DNA of 64,000 nucleotides from Gemmatimonadota bacterium (GTDB lineage Bacteria; Gemmatimonadota; Gemmatimonadetes; Gemmatimonadales; Gemmatimonadaceae), in NCBI GenBank assembly GCA_016714015.1, contig JADJNZ010000001.1, forward strand, positions 434,001-498,000, written 5' to 3'. Numbering within the stretch: the stretch's first letter is position 1; the number at the start of each line of letters is the position of its first letter. This document shows, piece by piece, positions 52,657-61,069 of the stretch. The position numbers were made by a program, and so were the translations under genes. A model generated the notes under the pieces. That model searched no databases. It had not been told where the DNA came from and saw only the letters and a program-made list of their open reading frames with translations.

Positions 52657-54615
52657 TCAGCCGTACGGATCATCCGACGCCGGTACGCGCAGCGCCGGCG
52701 GCCCGCGCCGCCCGGACACCTCTGGCGTCGCACGCTTCCGCAGCTGCGCCTTGAAGAACGCCTTCACGTCATCGGGCCGCGCCTGGAGGGTGCGGTTCCG
52801 CGCCCGCAATACGCCGTCCTCATCGTCCCCCGCGAGGGCGAGCACGTCCTGCATCCAGCCGAGGGTGATCGACGGGTCGAGGCGACGGAGCGACTTGGTC
52901 ACCGCCTGCTCGAGGGTCTGCTCCTCGGCCTGCGGGAACCGCTCCACCCCCTCGCGCCCGGTCAGGACCGCAGGGCGCGGGAAGCGCACGAAGATCGGCT
53001 GTCCGAAGTGCGGGTGCCGCACCATCAGCTGCCCCTTCTCGAGGGTCGCGAGGCGCGCCTTGGTGGCCGGGGCCAGCGTCTGGTACCCGGGCGTCGCGAG
53101 CTCGTCTGGATCCATCCGGCCGTAGAGGGTGGTCCCGCTATTCCCCACCACGCGCCGATGCACCTGCGACCGGAACTGCTGCGCGCCGAAGAGCACGAGT
53201 CCGAGGTATCGGCCGCGCTCGGCGATGTCGAGCAGCATCTTGCGCACGTACGTGTCCGGGCCGTCGGCCGGCGCGTACTTGTTGAGCTCGTCGACGAACA
53301 CCACCACCTGATCCACGCCGAGCTGCCGCTTCTCGAGGTGCTCGCGCAACTGCGAGACGATGCGCGCGAAGACGAGGTCCTGCGCATCCTCCTCGAGGTT
53401 CGCGACGTCCACCACGTACACCGCGCGGTCCTCGAAGCCCTCCTTGAACGGGAGGTCGCTCACCATCCCGTCGTCGGTGACGAGGCCCTTGCACCGCGTC
53501 GAGATGTTCGTGAGCCGGTTGCGCACCTTCCGGATGGTCGCGACATGATGGGTGCGCCAGACGTCGGCGTTGCGGCCCTCCATCGCGCGCAGGAGCTCAC
53601 GGAACCACTGCTCCAGCTCCGTGAACGAACGCACCTCGTGCGCACCTTCGAGCAGCGGGTCGGTGAACGGCTGGTCGAGCACCCGCTCCTTGATGAAGTC
53701 GATCAGCGCATCGGCCTTCGCATCGACGTCGTCCTTGTTGAGCAGCACCTCGGCGTACTGCAGCGTCTCGCGCAGGCCCCAGGTGAGCGGTTCCACGTTC
53801 GCCTGCAACGCGTCGTTCGAGCGTAGCGTCGCGAGCTGGTGGCCCCTCGCGCTCCAGGGCGCGTAGTAGCGCACGTTCGCGAACGGCTCGGCCGGCACAC
53901 CGAGCGTTGCGTACATCTCGCGGTCCGCGTCGGAGAGCGCCGAGGCGGGCTGGTCGAGGAAACAGAGATCGGGTCCCTTCACGTTGAAGCAGACCGCCGC
54001 GACCTTCCCCTTCGACGGCGGGCAGTGCGCGAAGATGCTCGCGAGCAACCACTCCACCGCGCTCGTCTTGGTCGCGAGCCCGGAGACGCCGGAGATGCTC
54101 AGGTGCGCCGCCTCGGGACCGAGCAGGAAGTCGGCGTCGAGGTGGATCGCCGCCTCGGTGCCACCGGCGCGATAGACGCCCACCGGGATCCCGCGCGCGG
54201 CACTCCCGCCGACATAGGTGTCCATGCGCAGCGCCAGCTGCACGTCCGCCTCCGTCGCGAGCTGCACCGTCCCCATCGGCACCGGCTGCAGCGGCTCCTC
54301 GGGGACCTGCCGCAGCACTGCGGCCGTGTAGAGGCGGATCTCGGTGCGCTCGGTCGGCGCGAGGGCGCTCGCGCCCGGATCACCGTCGGCGCCGAGGACG
54401 TCGTGCAGCGGCGTCTGCAGGTCCGTGTAGCCGAAGCCCTCGGTCACCACGCCGTAGATGCGCGGCAGCACGCCGTTCACGGGACGCCCCGACTCGACCA
54501 CGACGATCGTCCCGATCCCGACCGGCGCATCGAGCGCGGTCCAGAAATGGAACTCGTGCGGCGTGTTGGGCCGACGTTCGGTGGCGACGACGCGCCCGAG
54601 GACTGGTGTGCTCAC
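52657..54615 (-). CDS. HerA-like ATPase (DUF87) with unusual P-loop
   Basis: A 652-residue HerA-type hexameric translocase. An N-terminal HAS-barrel-like part (about 1-130) precedes the ATPase domain. Walker A is SGVSGLATKTSA (175-186), which lacks the usual GK[ST] context (one residue longer, Thr before Lys). Walker B is VVVFVDELNKYAP (437-449), and GAQQF/RSQVHRRVVGNSGTTLYGR contains the likely Arg finger (about 500). In archaea HerA with NurA resects ends for Mre11-Rad50. GTG start, 7 nt after the NurA stop. Confidence 0.88.
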   Translation of the reverse strand: MSTPVLGRVVATERRPNTPHEFHFWTALDAPVGIGTIVVVESGRPVNGVLPRIYGVVTEGFGYTDLQTPLHDVLGADGDPGASALAPTERTEIRLYTAAVLRQVPEEPLQPVPMGTVQLATEADVQLALRMDTYVGGSAARGIPVGVYRAGGTEAAIHLDADFLLGPEAAHLSISGVSGLATKTSAVEWLLASIFAHCPPSKGKVAAVCFNVKGPDLCFLDQPASALSDADREMYATLGVPAEPFANVRYYAPWSARGHQLATLRSNDALQANVEPLTWGLRETLQYAEVLLNKDDVDAKADALIDFIKERVLDQPFTDPLLEGAHEVRSFTELEQWFRELLRAMEGRNADVWRTHHVATIRKVRNRLTNISTRCKGLVTDDGMVSDLPFKEGFEDRAVYVVDVANLEEDAQDLVFARIVSQLREHLEKRQLGVDQVVVFVDELNKYAPADGPDTYVRKMLLDIAERGRYLGLVLFGAQQFRSQVHRRVVGNSGTTLYGRMDPDELATPGYQTLAPATKARLATLEKGQLMVRHPHFGQPIFVRFPRPAVLTGREGVERFPQAEEQTLEQAVTKSLRRLDPSITLGWMQDVLALAGDDEDGVLRARNRTLQARPDDVKAFFKAQLRKRATPEVSGRRGPPALRVPASDDPYG

Positions 54616-54622
54616 GCGGTGC

Positions 54623-55507
54623 TCATCTGAGGATGGCCGAAAGGTACTGCTCGCACTCGCGGACGCCGTAGACCATCACGTCCCATCGCGCATCGGGGAG
54701 CGCGACGGGCGCGCGCTCGGCGAGCAGCCAGCGGGAGACGAGGTCGGCGCGCGCGGTGAGGTCGGCCGTCACCGCCACCTCGACGCGCACGAGGCCGAAG
54801 AGCGGACCGCGGCCCGTCGCGTCGCGCGTGCGCAGGTACCACGAGGCCACCGGATGCCGGCGCGGCGAGCTGAGGCTCACCGCCGTCGTGCGCTCCCCCT
54901 CGCGGAGGCCGAGCACCAGCGGCAGCGCCGCGGCGTCGGCGTAGAGCGTCCGGTGCGACTTCACGACGCCCAGCACGCGATCGCTGCGCGCGCCTTCCGC
55001 GCTGTTGCTGATCCCGCCGTCCACCAAGAGCGGTCCGTGACCGCGCTGCACCCAGTCACTGATGAGCGCGAGTTCGGCCGCTTCGCGCGCGCGCTGCACC
55101 GCCGTGAGGGCGCGCGCGATGTGCTCCTGTGGATGCTGGATCCCCGGGGCATCGGGCTCCGGCTCGCCGGTGTCGTGGAGCGGGACGGACGCGCCGAGGA
55201 GGCGCACGACCCCCGCCTCGAGTCGCGCGAGCGGCGCATAGAGTCCCTGCGAGATCCGCGGCGCCTCCCAGGTGCGCGGGCGGCGCTCCACGCGTTCACG
55301 AACGGCGGCCGCGACGGCTCCGTGCACCACCGGGATCGTCCCCGCGTGCGCGAGGACGCGCGACCGCTGGATGCCGTCGAGGAAGGCGACGATCCCCTCG
55401 ATCGGTCCGTCGGGAAGGGGTCGCACACGGACGCCGTCCCCTTCGAGCGGCGCCGCCGCCTCGATCCGGGGCGATTCGTCAGGGGTCCGCTGGGCTTCGA
55501 GCGTCAT
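54623..55507 (-). CDS. NurA-like nuclease
   Basis: A 294-residue protein. Three motifs fit NurA: AFLDGIQRSR with Asp44, LLVDGGISNSAEG with Asp163, and VLGVVKSHRTLY with Lys183. It is the first gene before HerA, the typical NurA-HerA pair. The start is uncertain: ATG at 55507 (MTLEAQRT) is used; the coding-like frame continues upstream (VRDALRALRESG) and may begin further 5', at a non-ATG codon or overlapping the divergent lipoprotein gene. NurA degrades DNA 5' ends together with HerA. Confidence 0.8.
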   Translation of the reverse strand: MTLEAQRTPDESPRIEAAAPLEGDGVRVRPLPDGPIEGIVAFLDGIQRSRVLAHAGTIPVVHGAVAAAVRERVERRPRTWEAPRISQGLYAPLARLEAGVVRLLGASVPLHDTGEPEPDAPGIQHPQEHIARALTAVQRAREAAELALISDWVQRGHGPLLVDGGISNSAEGARSDRVLGVVKSHRTLYADAAALPLVLGLREGERTTAVSLSSPRRHPVASWYLRTRDATGRGPLFGLVRVEVAVTADLTARADLVSRWLLAERAPVALPDARWDVMVYGVRECEQYLSAILR

Positions 55508-55589
55508 CGTCGGTGCGCTCGCGCCGAGCCCGCTCTCCCGCAGCGCACGGAGGGCGTCTCGAACGCTTGCCGCCCCCTCGGACGGGCCA

Positions 55590-55595
55590 TAGCTT
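55590..55595 (+). promoter_or_regulatory. Candidate -10 element of the lipoprotein gene
   Basis: TAGCTT (TAnnnT) ends 6 nt before the ATG at 55602, with no Shine-Dalgarno between; a leaderless transcript is suggested. The spacing is the same as at mtnA. Confidence 0.45.
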
Positions 55596-55601
55596 GGCCC
55601 T

Positions 55602-56549
55602 ATGCGCCGACCCGTGCTCATCGCGAGCATCCTAGCCCTGCTCTCGGCATGCGACAAGCCGCAGGAGCAGCCCGCCTCCGACGTCCCGGCCGCACCGCAG
55701 ACCGCGGTGACGCCCACGTCCACCATCCTCTTCCAGGTCTTCGGCGCGAAGGACGAGCCGAAGCTGGTGCCGATCGTCATCGCCGACGGCGGGCACCTGG
55801 CGCCGATCACGCTCGACGCGAACGGCTGGCGGTTGGTCGACTCCCTCTTCTTCGCCAAGGGGAAGAAGCTCCCGATCTACCGCAACGGCGCCGAGTCGGG
55901 CACGGTGGAGATCGTCCGGGGGATGTGGACCGACGAGGGGGCGCTGTACTCGCTCCCGGCCTGCTCCGCGGTCGTCCCGCAGGCGCTCGGCAAGCTCGAT
56001 GCGAAGGGGTTCGTCGAGGCGAGCGTCGAGTATCTCGCCTCCACCACGCCGCTCAAGCAGCCGCCGGCGCAGCGCGCCGTGCCGACCGAGTCCGAGGCGC
56101 CGGGGCGGACGCTCGCCAATACCGTCGCCGCGGCGAAGCAGATCGGGAAGGAGGAGATCGCGGCGCTGGACTTCGTCTCCCGCTGGCTCCCGACCGGCGC
56201 CGGCCCGAGCGGCCGGACACTCTTCGCGAGCTACATCGACCCGAACGGCGGCGATGCCGGCGCCGGCGCGGGCCACACGGTGATGGTGATGGCGCTCGCC
56301 GAGGACTCGGCGGGGGTCCACACGCCGAGCTATCAGCATGTCTCGAGCGGCGAGGCACGCACCGTCGACTTCCAGCGCCTGGTGAACCACGCCGACCTGG
56401 ACGGCGACGGGATCGACGAGATCCTGCTCGAGGAATGGCGCTACGCCGGCATCCCGGAGGTCGCGGTGCTCAAGTACGCGCAGGGGAAGTGGCGCCTGGT
56501 GTTCCGCGTGAGCCAGAACTGGTGCCTCGACACCAAGAAGCCCGACTGA
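55602..56549 (+). CDS. Lipoprotein of unknown function
   Basis: A 315-residue protein. The signal MRRPVLIASILALLSAC ends in a lipobox with Cys17. The mature part has an N-terminal Ala/Gln/Pro-rich linker and a C-terminal domain with HADLDGDGIDEILLEE (about 266-281), a VCBS/FG-GAP-like DxDxDG calcium loop. Secreted, probably lipid-anchored. No enzyme motif. It ends in a palindrome shared with the convergent gene. Confidence 0.7.
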   Translation: MRRPVLIASILALLSACDKPQEQPASDVPAAPQTAVTPTSTILFQVFGAKDEPKLVPIVIADGGHLAPITLDANGWRLVDSLFFAKGKKLPIYRNGAESGTVEIVRGMWTDEGALYSLPACSAVVPQALGKLDAKGFVEASVEYLASTTPLKQPPAQRAVPTESEAPGRTLANTVAAAKQIGKEEIAALDFVSRWLPTGAGPSGRTLFASYIDPNGGDAGAGAGHTVMVMALAEDSAGVHTPSYQHVSSGEARTVDFQRLVNHADLDGDGIDEILLEEWRYAGIPEVAVLKYAQGKWRLVFRVSQNWCLDTKKPD

Positions 56550-56560
56550 CGCGTCAGTCG
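56543..56560. repeat. 18-bp perfect palindrome spanning two stop codons
   Basis: CGACTGACGCGTCAGTCG reads the same on both strands. It contains the TGA of the plus-strand lipoprotein gene (56547-56549) and the TGA (TCA on plus) of the minus-strand RAM-domain gene (56554-56556), 4 nt apart. No U-tract follows on either side. It may act as a compact convergent-gene hairpin or a protein-binding site. Confidence 0.6.
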
Positions 56561-56832
56561 ACGCCCATGTCCCACGCCTGCTCGAGGTCGGCCTTGGAGT
56601 AGGCGCGGAAGGCGGTGAGGGTCGTCGTCTTCACGAGTCCCGGCACCTCGGGGAACTGCTCGGTGACGATCTTCGCGATGTCCTCGTACTGCTTCACCTT
56701 CACGATGACGACGAGATCCCACTCGCCCGAGACCGAGTAGACGTCGGTCACGCCCGCGATCCCGGCGAGGGCGGCCGCCGCCTTGGGGATGAGTCGCGGC
56801 TCGGCGTTGACGAGGACGATGGTGGTGATCAT
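56554..56832 (-). CDS. Stand-alone Lrp/AsnC ligand-binding (RAM) domain protein
   Basis: A 92-residue protein equal to the RAM domain only: TTIVLVNAEPRLIPKAAAAL, GVTDVYSVSGEWDLVVIVKV and PGLVKTTTLTAF. There is no helix-turn-helix. Such proteins bind amino acids and may modulate Lrp-family regulators. Its ATG shares one base with the stop of the DUF2283-like gene (TGATG). Confidence 0.9.
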   Translation of the reverse strand: MITTIVLVNAEPRLIPKAAAALAGIAGVTDVYSVSGEWDLVVIVKVKQYEDIAKIVTEQFPEVPGLVKTTTLTAFRAYSKADLEQAWDMGVD

Positions 56833-57335
56833 CAGGAGGCGGGGAACGGGGGAACGTTGAGGAACCAGAGGCCGGCGATCCGCGACCGGCCATCGACCTC
56901 GACGAGCAGGTCCTTGGCGACGCGGAGGGCCCGTGTCGAACGCGGCGGACCGATGCGGAAGTGTATCGTCCGCTCGGCCTTGTCGGCTACCGCCCGGATC
57001 GCGGTGTCGACCTCGACGGCGGCGAGGCCGGGTTGCGAATCGCGCGACGGGACGCGGATCCGCGCGGCCCCTGCCGCCTCGGGCACCACCAGCGGTTCGA
57101 CGGTCTTCACGTCGGGCCAGACCGCGACCTCCACGGCCGCGAGCCTCCCTGCCGTCAGCTCGAGCATGAGCCACGCCCCGTCGGCGCCCTCGATGTCCAT
57201 CGACCCGGTCAGCCCCTCCGCCACGCCGGCGGAGCGGAGGATGACGCTCAGGATCTCGGTGTCGGCATCCCACCGGTACGCCACCGGGGGGAGTTCCGAC
57301 TCACTGATCTCTTCCACGCGCACGTCGAGCGACAC
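56832..57335 (-). CDS. Hypothetical protein (DUF2283-like N-terminal part)
   Basis: A 167-residue protein. The N-terminal half has YRWDADTEILSVILR (about 20-34), the pattern of DUF2283-type small beta domains; the C-terminal half is an alpha/beta part ending in VDGRSRIAGLWFLN. Function unknown. GTG start with CCGGAGATCGTC upstream. Coupled to the RAM-domain gene. Confidence 0.6.
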   Translation of the reverse strand: MSLDVRVEEISESELPPVAYRWDADTEILSVILRSAGVAEGLTGSMDIEGADGAWLMLELTAGRLAAVEVAVWPDVKTVEPLVVPEAAGAARIRVPSRDSQPGLAAVEVDTAIRAVADKAERTIHFRIGPPRSTRALRVAKDLLVEVDGRSRIAGLWFLNVPPFPAS

Positions 57336-57433
57336 GACGATCTCCGGTTCAGGGTGCCGCGACGATACGGCGCCGCGGCCCAGCCCCCGTCAGCGGAAAT
57401 CTGCGGACCGGTCCCTCGTCGCGCATCGGGAGA

Positions 57434-58636
57434 TCACCCGGCGGCGATCGCATCCGCGAGCTTGGCGATCCGGCGGCACGCCTCCACCACCTGCGACTCC
57501 GCCGCGGCGTACGAGATCCGCACCCAGTCCGGCGTGCGGAAGGCCGACCCCGGCACGATCGCGACCCCGTGGTCCTCGAGGAGCCTCGTGCAGAACGCCG
57601 CGCCGGCGTCCGGTCCGGCACCCGGGACCTTCACGTAGAAGTAGAACGCGCCGGCCGGGTCGAGCACCGTGAGCGCCTTCGACGCACGGAGGATCGGCAA
57701 CGCGGCATCGCGCCGCTTCTTGAATTCGGCGACCATCGCCACCACCGCTTGGTCGACGGGCGCACCGAGCGTGAGCGCCGCGAGCGCCGCATGCTGCGAG
57801 ACCGTGGCCGCGTTGCTCGTGGTGTGCGACTGGAAGGCGTTCATCGCCTTGGAGACGGCCGGCGGCGCGATCGTCCACCCGATGCGCCACCCGGTCATCG
57901 CGTAGGCCTTCGCGACCCCGTCCACGACGATGAGGTTGTCCCGGCGCGTCGTGACGTCGAGCGCCCCGACCGCGGGCGCATCATAGGCGATGTCGACGTA
58001 GATCTCGTCCGAGATCACCCACCAGCCGCGGTCGGCGGCGAGGTCGAGGATCGCCTTGAGCTCCGCGGCCGAGTACACCGAGCCGGTCGGGTTGCTCGGC
58101 GAGTTGAGCATGAGCCCCTTGGTGCGCGGCGTCGCATGGGCGAGCAGCGACGCCGGATCGACCTTGTAGCCGTTCGCCGGCGCGCCGTGCACCTCGACCA
58201 CCGTCGCGCGCGCGAGCGTCACCATCTCGTAGTAGCTCGTCCAGCTCGGCGTCGGCACGAGCACTTCGTCCCCGGGGCCGAAGAGCACCACGCAGGCATT
58301 GTAGAGCGACTGCTTCGAGCCGTTGGACACGACCACCTCGCCCGGCGTGACGCGCGCCTCGCCCTTGAAGCGCGCATTGGCCTTGGCCGCGATCGCCTCG
58401 CGGAGGGGCAGGATGCCCTCCACGGCGGTGTAGCGCGTCGCTCCCTTGTCGAGCGCGTCCTTGGCCGCCTGCCGGATCTGGACCGGCGTATCGAAGTCCG
58501 GCTCCCCCGCCCCGAGATCGATGACCTCGCGTCCCTGCGCCTTCAGGGCCTTCGCCCGCTGGGAGACCGCGATGGTGGCCGATTCGCGGAGCTCCGCGAT
58601 GTTCGCCGACGGGTGGAAGACGTGGGGTCCGGGCAC
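57434..58636 (-). CDS. Aspartate aminotransferase, class I/II (PLP)
   Basis: A 400-residue aminotransferase of the AspB/AATase-I beta type. The PLP Schiff-base Lys is Lys243 in DGVAKAYAMTGWRIGW. SNGSKQSLYN binds the cofactor phosphate, NSPSNPTGSVYS is the conserved Asn loop, and SDEIY (209-213) contacts the ring. It moves amino groups between aspartate and 2-oxoglutarate or similar substrates. GTG start at 58636 with GGAGG upstream. Confidence 0.94.
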   Translation of the reverse strand: MPGPHVFHPSANIAELRESATIAVSQRAKALKAQGREVIDLGAGEPDFDTPVQIRQAAKDALDKGATRYTAVEGILPLREAIAAKANARFKGEARVTPGEVVVSNGSKQSLYNACVVLFGPGDEVLVPTPSWTSYYEMVTLARATVVEVHGAPANGYKVDPASLLAHATPRTKGLMLNSPSNPTGSVYSAAELKAILDLAADRGWWVISDEIYVDIAYDAPAVGALDVTTRRDNLIVVDGVAKAYAMTGWRIGWTIAPPAVSKAMNAFQSHTTSNAATVSQHAALAALTLGAPVDQAVVAMVAEFKKRRDAALPILRASKALTVLDPAGAFYFYVKVPGAGPDAGAAFCTRLLEDHGVAIVPGSAFRTPDWVRISYAAAESQVVEACRRIAKLADAIAAG

Positions 58637-58712
58637 GAAGAGTCCTCCTCGAGGACGCGAGGGGTGGCGGGGGCCGAGTTGTGGGAGGGCGCGGCGCGTC
58701 GCGGGGGGCGAC

Positions 58713-58718
58713 TATATT
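58713..58718 (+). promoter_or_regulatory. Candidate -10 element of the helicase-like/tdk operon
   Basis: TATATT in the only A/T-rich patch of the gap, 62 nt before the GTG start. It fits the TAnnnT series seen elsewhere. No -35 match in the G-rich flank. Confidence 0.4.
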
Positions 58719-58780
58719 TCGACGCTCAGAGAAGTTATCCCCGCGCCGACTGGCGCGCCATTGAAAACCGAGGTCCCGCA

Positions 58781-60418
58781 GTGCCTGCTTCCGAGCGCGC
58801 GACGGCTGGTGCCGTCCGCTCCGCCCATGTGGCGCATTTCCTCCCCCCCGATTGGGGCCGTGTCGCCCGACTCACGGCTCCGGCGCTCGAGCGTGCTGCG
58901 CGTGACCTCGCTGCCACTCAGGTCCTCATCCTCGTCCCCGACGCCGGTGCCGCCGTCGCGCTCGCGCGCGCCCTGGCGCCGCTCGACGCGGCCGACGGTC
59001 TGCGGGTCGTCGCCGCCACCACCGCGTCGCGCGCCAAGCGTCTGCTCGGCGCCGGTGCGGCCCATGTCGTGATCGGTGCGCCGTTCGCGCTCGCGCCGGC
59101 ACTCTCGGCCTCCGTGCTCAAGCTCGACAAGGTCGCGACGGTGATGTTCGCTGCCGCCGATGAGCTCGACGCCGAGGATGCCGACCTCGCCGCCGTGGTC
59201 ACCGAAGTGCCCAAGGGCGCGAGCCGCGTCCTCTCGGCCCTCGAGGCCACCGAGGGCGTCGAGACGCTCATCGAGCGGTACATGCACAAGGCGCGTCGCG
59301 TCACCGAGGACGTCACCGCGGCGATCGACAGTGCGGAGGGTGTCACCAACATCCGCTGGCTCGCCGTCCTGGGTTCCCCGGCCGACGCCGTGCCGCAGGT
59401 GCTCGATGATGTCGATCCGCCCACCGCGACCGTCGTCGCGACCGACGCCGACGCGGCGGAGGCGGCGCGCGCGGTGCTCCACGCCATCGGTCACGGCGAC
59501 GAGGCGATGGCGCGCGTGAGCGACGGCGAGGTGGCGGCCAACACCGCGCTCGTCGTCGTGCTGGGCGTCCCCACGGGAACGGTCTGGGCCCAGGTCCTCG
59601 CCGCCAAGCCGGCGCAGGTCGTCTGCATCATCGCGCCGCGCCAGCGGGCCTCGCTCCAGCGGCTCGCCGGCGAGCAGCCGGTGCTGCCGTTCGTCCCGCG
59701 GTCGGCCGTGCTCAAGGCGCGGGCGGCCGAGGCGCGGGCGCGCACCGAGTTGCGTGACGTCCTCGTGAACGGGATCCCCTCGCGCGAGGTGCTCGCCCTC
59801 GAGCCGCTCATCAGCGAGTTCGATGGCCTCGAGATCGCCGCGGCGGCGCTGCGACTGCTCGAGAAGGCCCGCGCGGCGCAGGACGAGGCGGTGCGCACGG
59901 CCGAGGGCCGCGTGCGCGCGCTGATGAAGGAACAGCAGGCGGCCGAGCAGGCCGAGTCGCGTGGCGGCGACCGTGACGAGCGCGGTCCGCGCAGCTTCGC
60001 GCCGCGCGGTGACAAGCCGCGTGGGTTCGCCCCGCGTGGGGACAAGCCGCGTGGGTTCGCCCCGCGGGGTGCCGGCGACAAGCCCCGGAGCTTCGCGCCC
60101 CGCGGTGACCGCCCCGATTCCGATCGCGGACCGCGTTCGCGCGGCGGCGACGACTTCCCGCTCCGCGAACCGTCCGAGCGCGCGCCGCGGTCGTACTCGC
60201 CCCGCGAAGGTGGCGACAAGGCGCGCGGGTACGTGCCGCGGGCGAGCGCGGACAAGCCGCGCGGGTTCGCGCCGCGTGGTGGCAGTGACAAGCCGCGCGG
60301 CTTCGCCCCGCGTGGTGACGGCGACAAGCCCCGTGGCTTCGCCCCGCGCGGCGACAAGCCGCGTGGCCCGCGTCGCGACGACGATCGCGGCCCGCGGGGT
60401 CCGAGGGGCCCGCGGTGA
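58781..60418 (+). CDS. Degenerate DEAD-box-helicase-like protein with Arg/Gly-rich tail
   Basis: A 545-residue protein. The first part follows the order of a DEAD-box domain: QVLILVPDAGAAVALARAL at the Ia position, AAHVVIGAPFALAP at Ib, and KVATVMFAAADELDAED where DEAD should be. The Walker A GKT motif is missing, and the later motifs V and VI are not recognisable. The tail (about 398-545) is a series of RGFAPRGDKPRG-type RG repeats, as in RNA-binding proteins such as DeaD relatives. It may bind RNA without ATP hydrolysis. GTG start with CGAGG upstream; tdk overlaps its stop (GTGA). Confidence 0.75.
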   Translation: MPASERATAGAVRSAHVAHFLPPDWGRVARLTAPALERAARDLAATQVLILVPDAGAAVALARALAPLDAADGLRVVAATTASRAKRLLGAGAAHVVIGAPFALAPALSASVLKLDKVATVMFAAADELDAEDADLAAVVTEVPKGASRVLSALEATEGVETLIERYMHKARRVTEDVTAAIDSAEGVTNIRWLAVLGSPADAVPQVLDDVDPPTATVVATDADAAEAARAVLHAIGHGDEAMARVSDGEVAANTALVVVLGVPTGTVWAQVLAAKPAQVVCIIAPRQRASLQRLAGEQPVLPFVPRSAVLKARAAEARARTELRDVLVNGIPSREVLALEPLISEFDGLEIAAAALRLLEKARAAQDEAVRTAEGRVRALMKEQQAAEQAESRGGDRDERGPRSFAPRGDKPRGFAPRGDKPRGFAPRGAGDKPRSFAPRGDRPDSDRGPRSRGGDDFPLREPSERAPRSYSPREGGDKARGYVPRASADKPRGFAPRGGSDKPRGFAPRGDGDKPRGFAPRGDKPRGPRRDDDRGPRGPRGPR

Positions 60419-61038
60419 GCGGCGGGTTCCAACTCACTGGCGGTTGGATGGAGGTCATCGCCGGCGTGATGTTCAGCGGGAAGAGCGAGGAGCTCATCCG
60501 CCGCGTCCGCCGGGCGATGATCGCCAAGAAGCGTGTCCAGGTCTTCAAGTCGCATCTCGATGACCGGTATGCCGGCGGCGTCTACGCCGTCGGCAGCCAC
60601 GACGGCCGGACCATCGAGGCCCTACCGGTGGATTCGTCGCACCAGGTCGCGCTCCGGCTCGACCCGCTCGCGCAGGTGGTCGCGATCGACGAGGTGCAGT
60701 TCCTCGACGCCGGGATCGTGCAGCTCGCGTGCGACCTCGCGTTGCGCGGCCGTCGCGTCATCCTCGCCGGCACCGACACCGATTTCCGCGGCGAGCCGTT
60801 CGGTCCCATGCCGCAACTGATGTGCGTGGCCGAGGTGGTGGACAAGCTGCACGCGATCTGCGTGCTCTGTGGCAGCCCGGCGAGCCGCAACCAGCGCCTC
60901 ATCAATGGGAAGCCGGCCGCGTACGATTCGCCGATCGTGATGGTCGGCGGGGCCGAAGCGTACGAGGCGCGCTGTCGTGCCTGTCACGCCGTCGCCCCGG
61001 CGGACGCCGGCCAGCTCCGGCTCGACGGCGCGGACTGA
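60415..61038 (+). CDS. tdk: Thymidine kinase
   Basis: A 207-residue type-II thymidine kinase. The P-loop is GVMFSGKS (17-24), the catalytic Glu is in DEVQF (Glu93), and four zinc cysteines are present: Cys149, Cys152, Cys187 and Cys190. It phosphorylates thymidine for salvage. The GTG start overlaps the stop of the helicase-like gene (GTGA), so the two are translationally coupled, an unusual pairing. Confidence 0.96.
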   Translation: MSGGFQLTGGWMEVIAGVMFSGKSEELIRRVRRAMIAKKRVQVFKSHLDDRYAGGVYAVGSHDGRTIEALPVDSSHQVALRLDPLAQVVAIDEVQFLDAGIVQLACDLALRGRRVILAGTDTDFRGEPFGPMPQLMCVAEVVDKLHAICVLCGSPASRNQRLINGKPAAYDSPIVMVGGAEAYEARCRACHAVAPADAGQLRLDGAD

Positions 61039-61043
61039 CCAGG

Positions 61044-61069
61044 GATCCCGCGCGTCTCAGCGCGGGATC
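61044..61069. terminator. Convergent terminator after tdk
   Basis: A 10-bp stem (61044-61053 with 61060-61069) with a 6-nt loop. The loop holds the stop codon of the minus-strand HEAT gene. It probably serves both genes. Confidence 0.65.
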
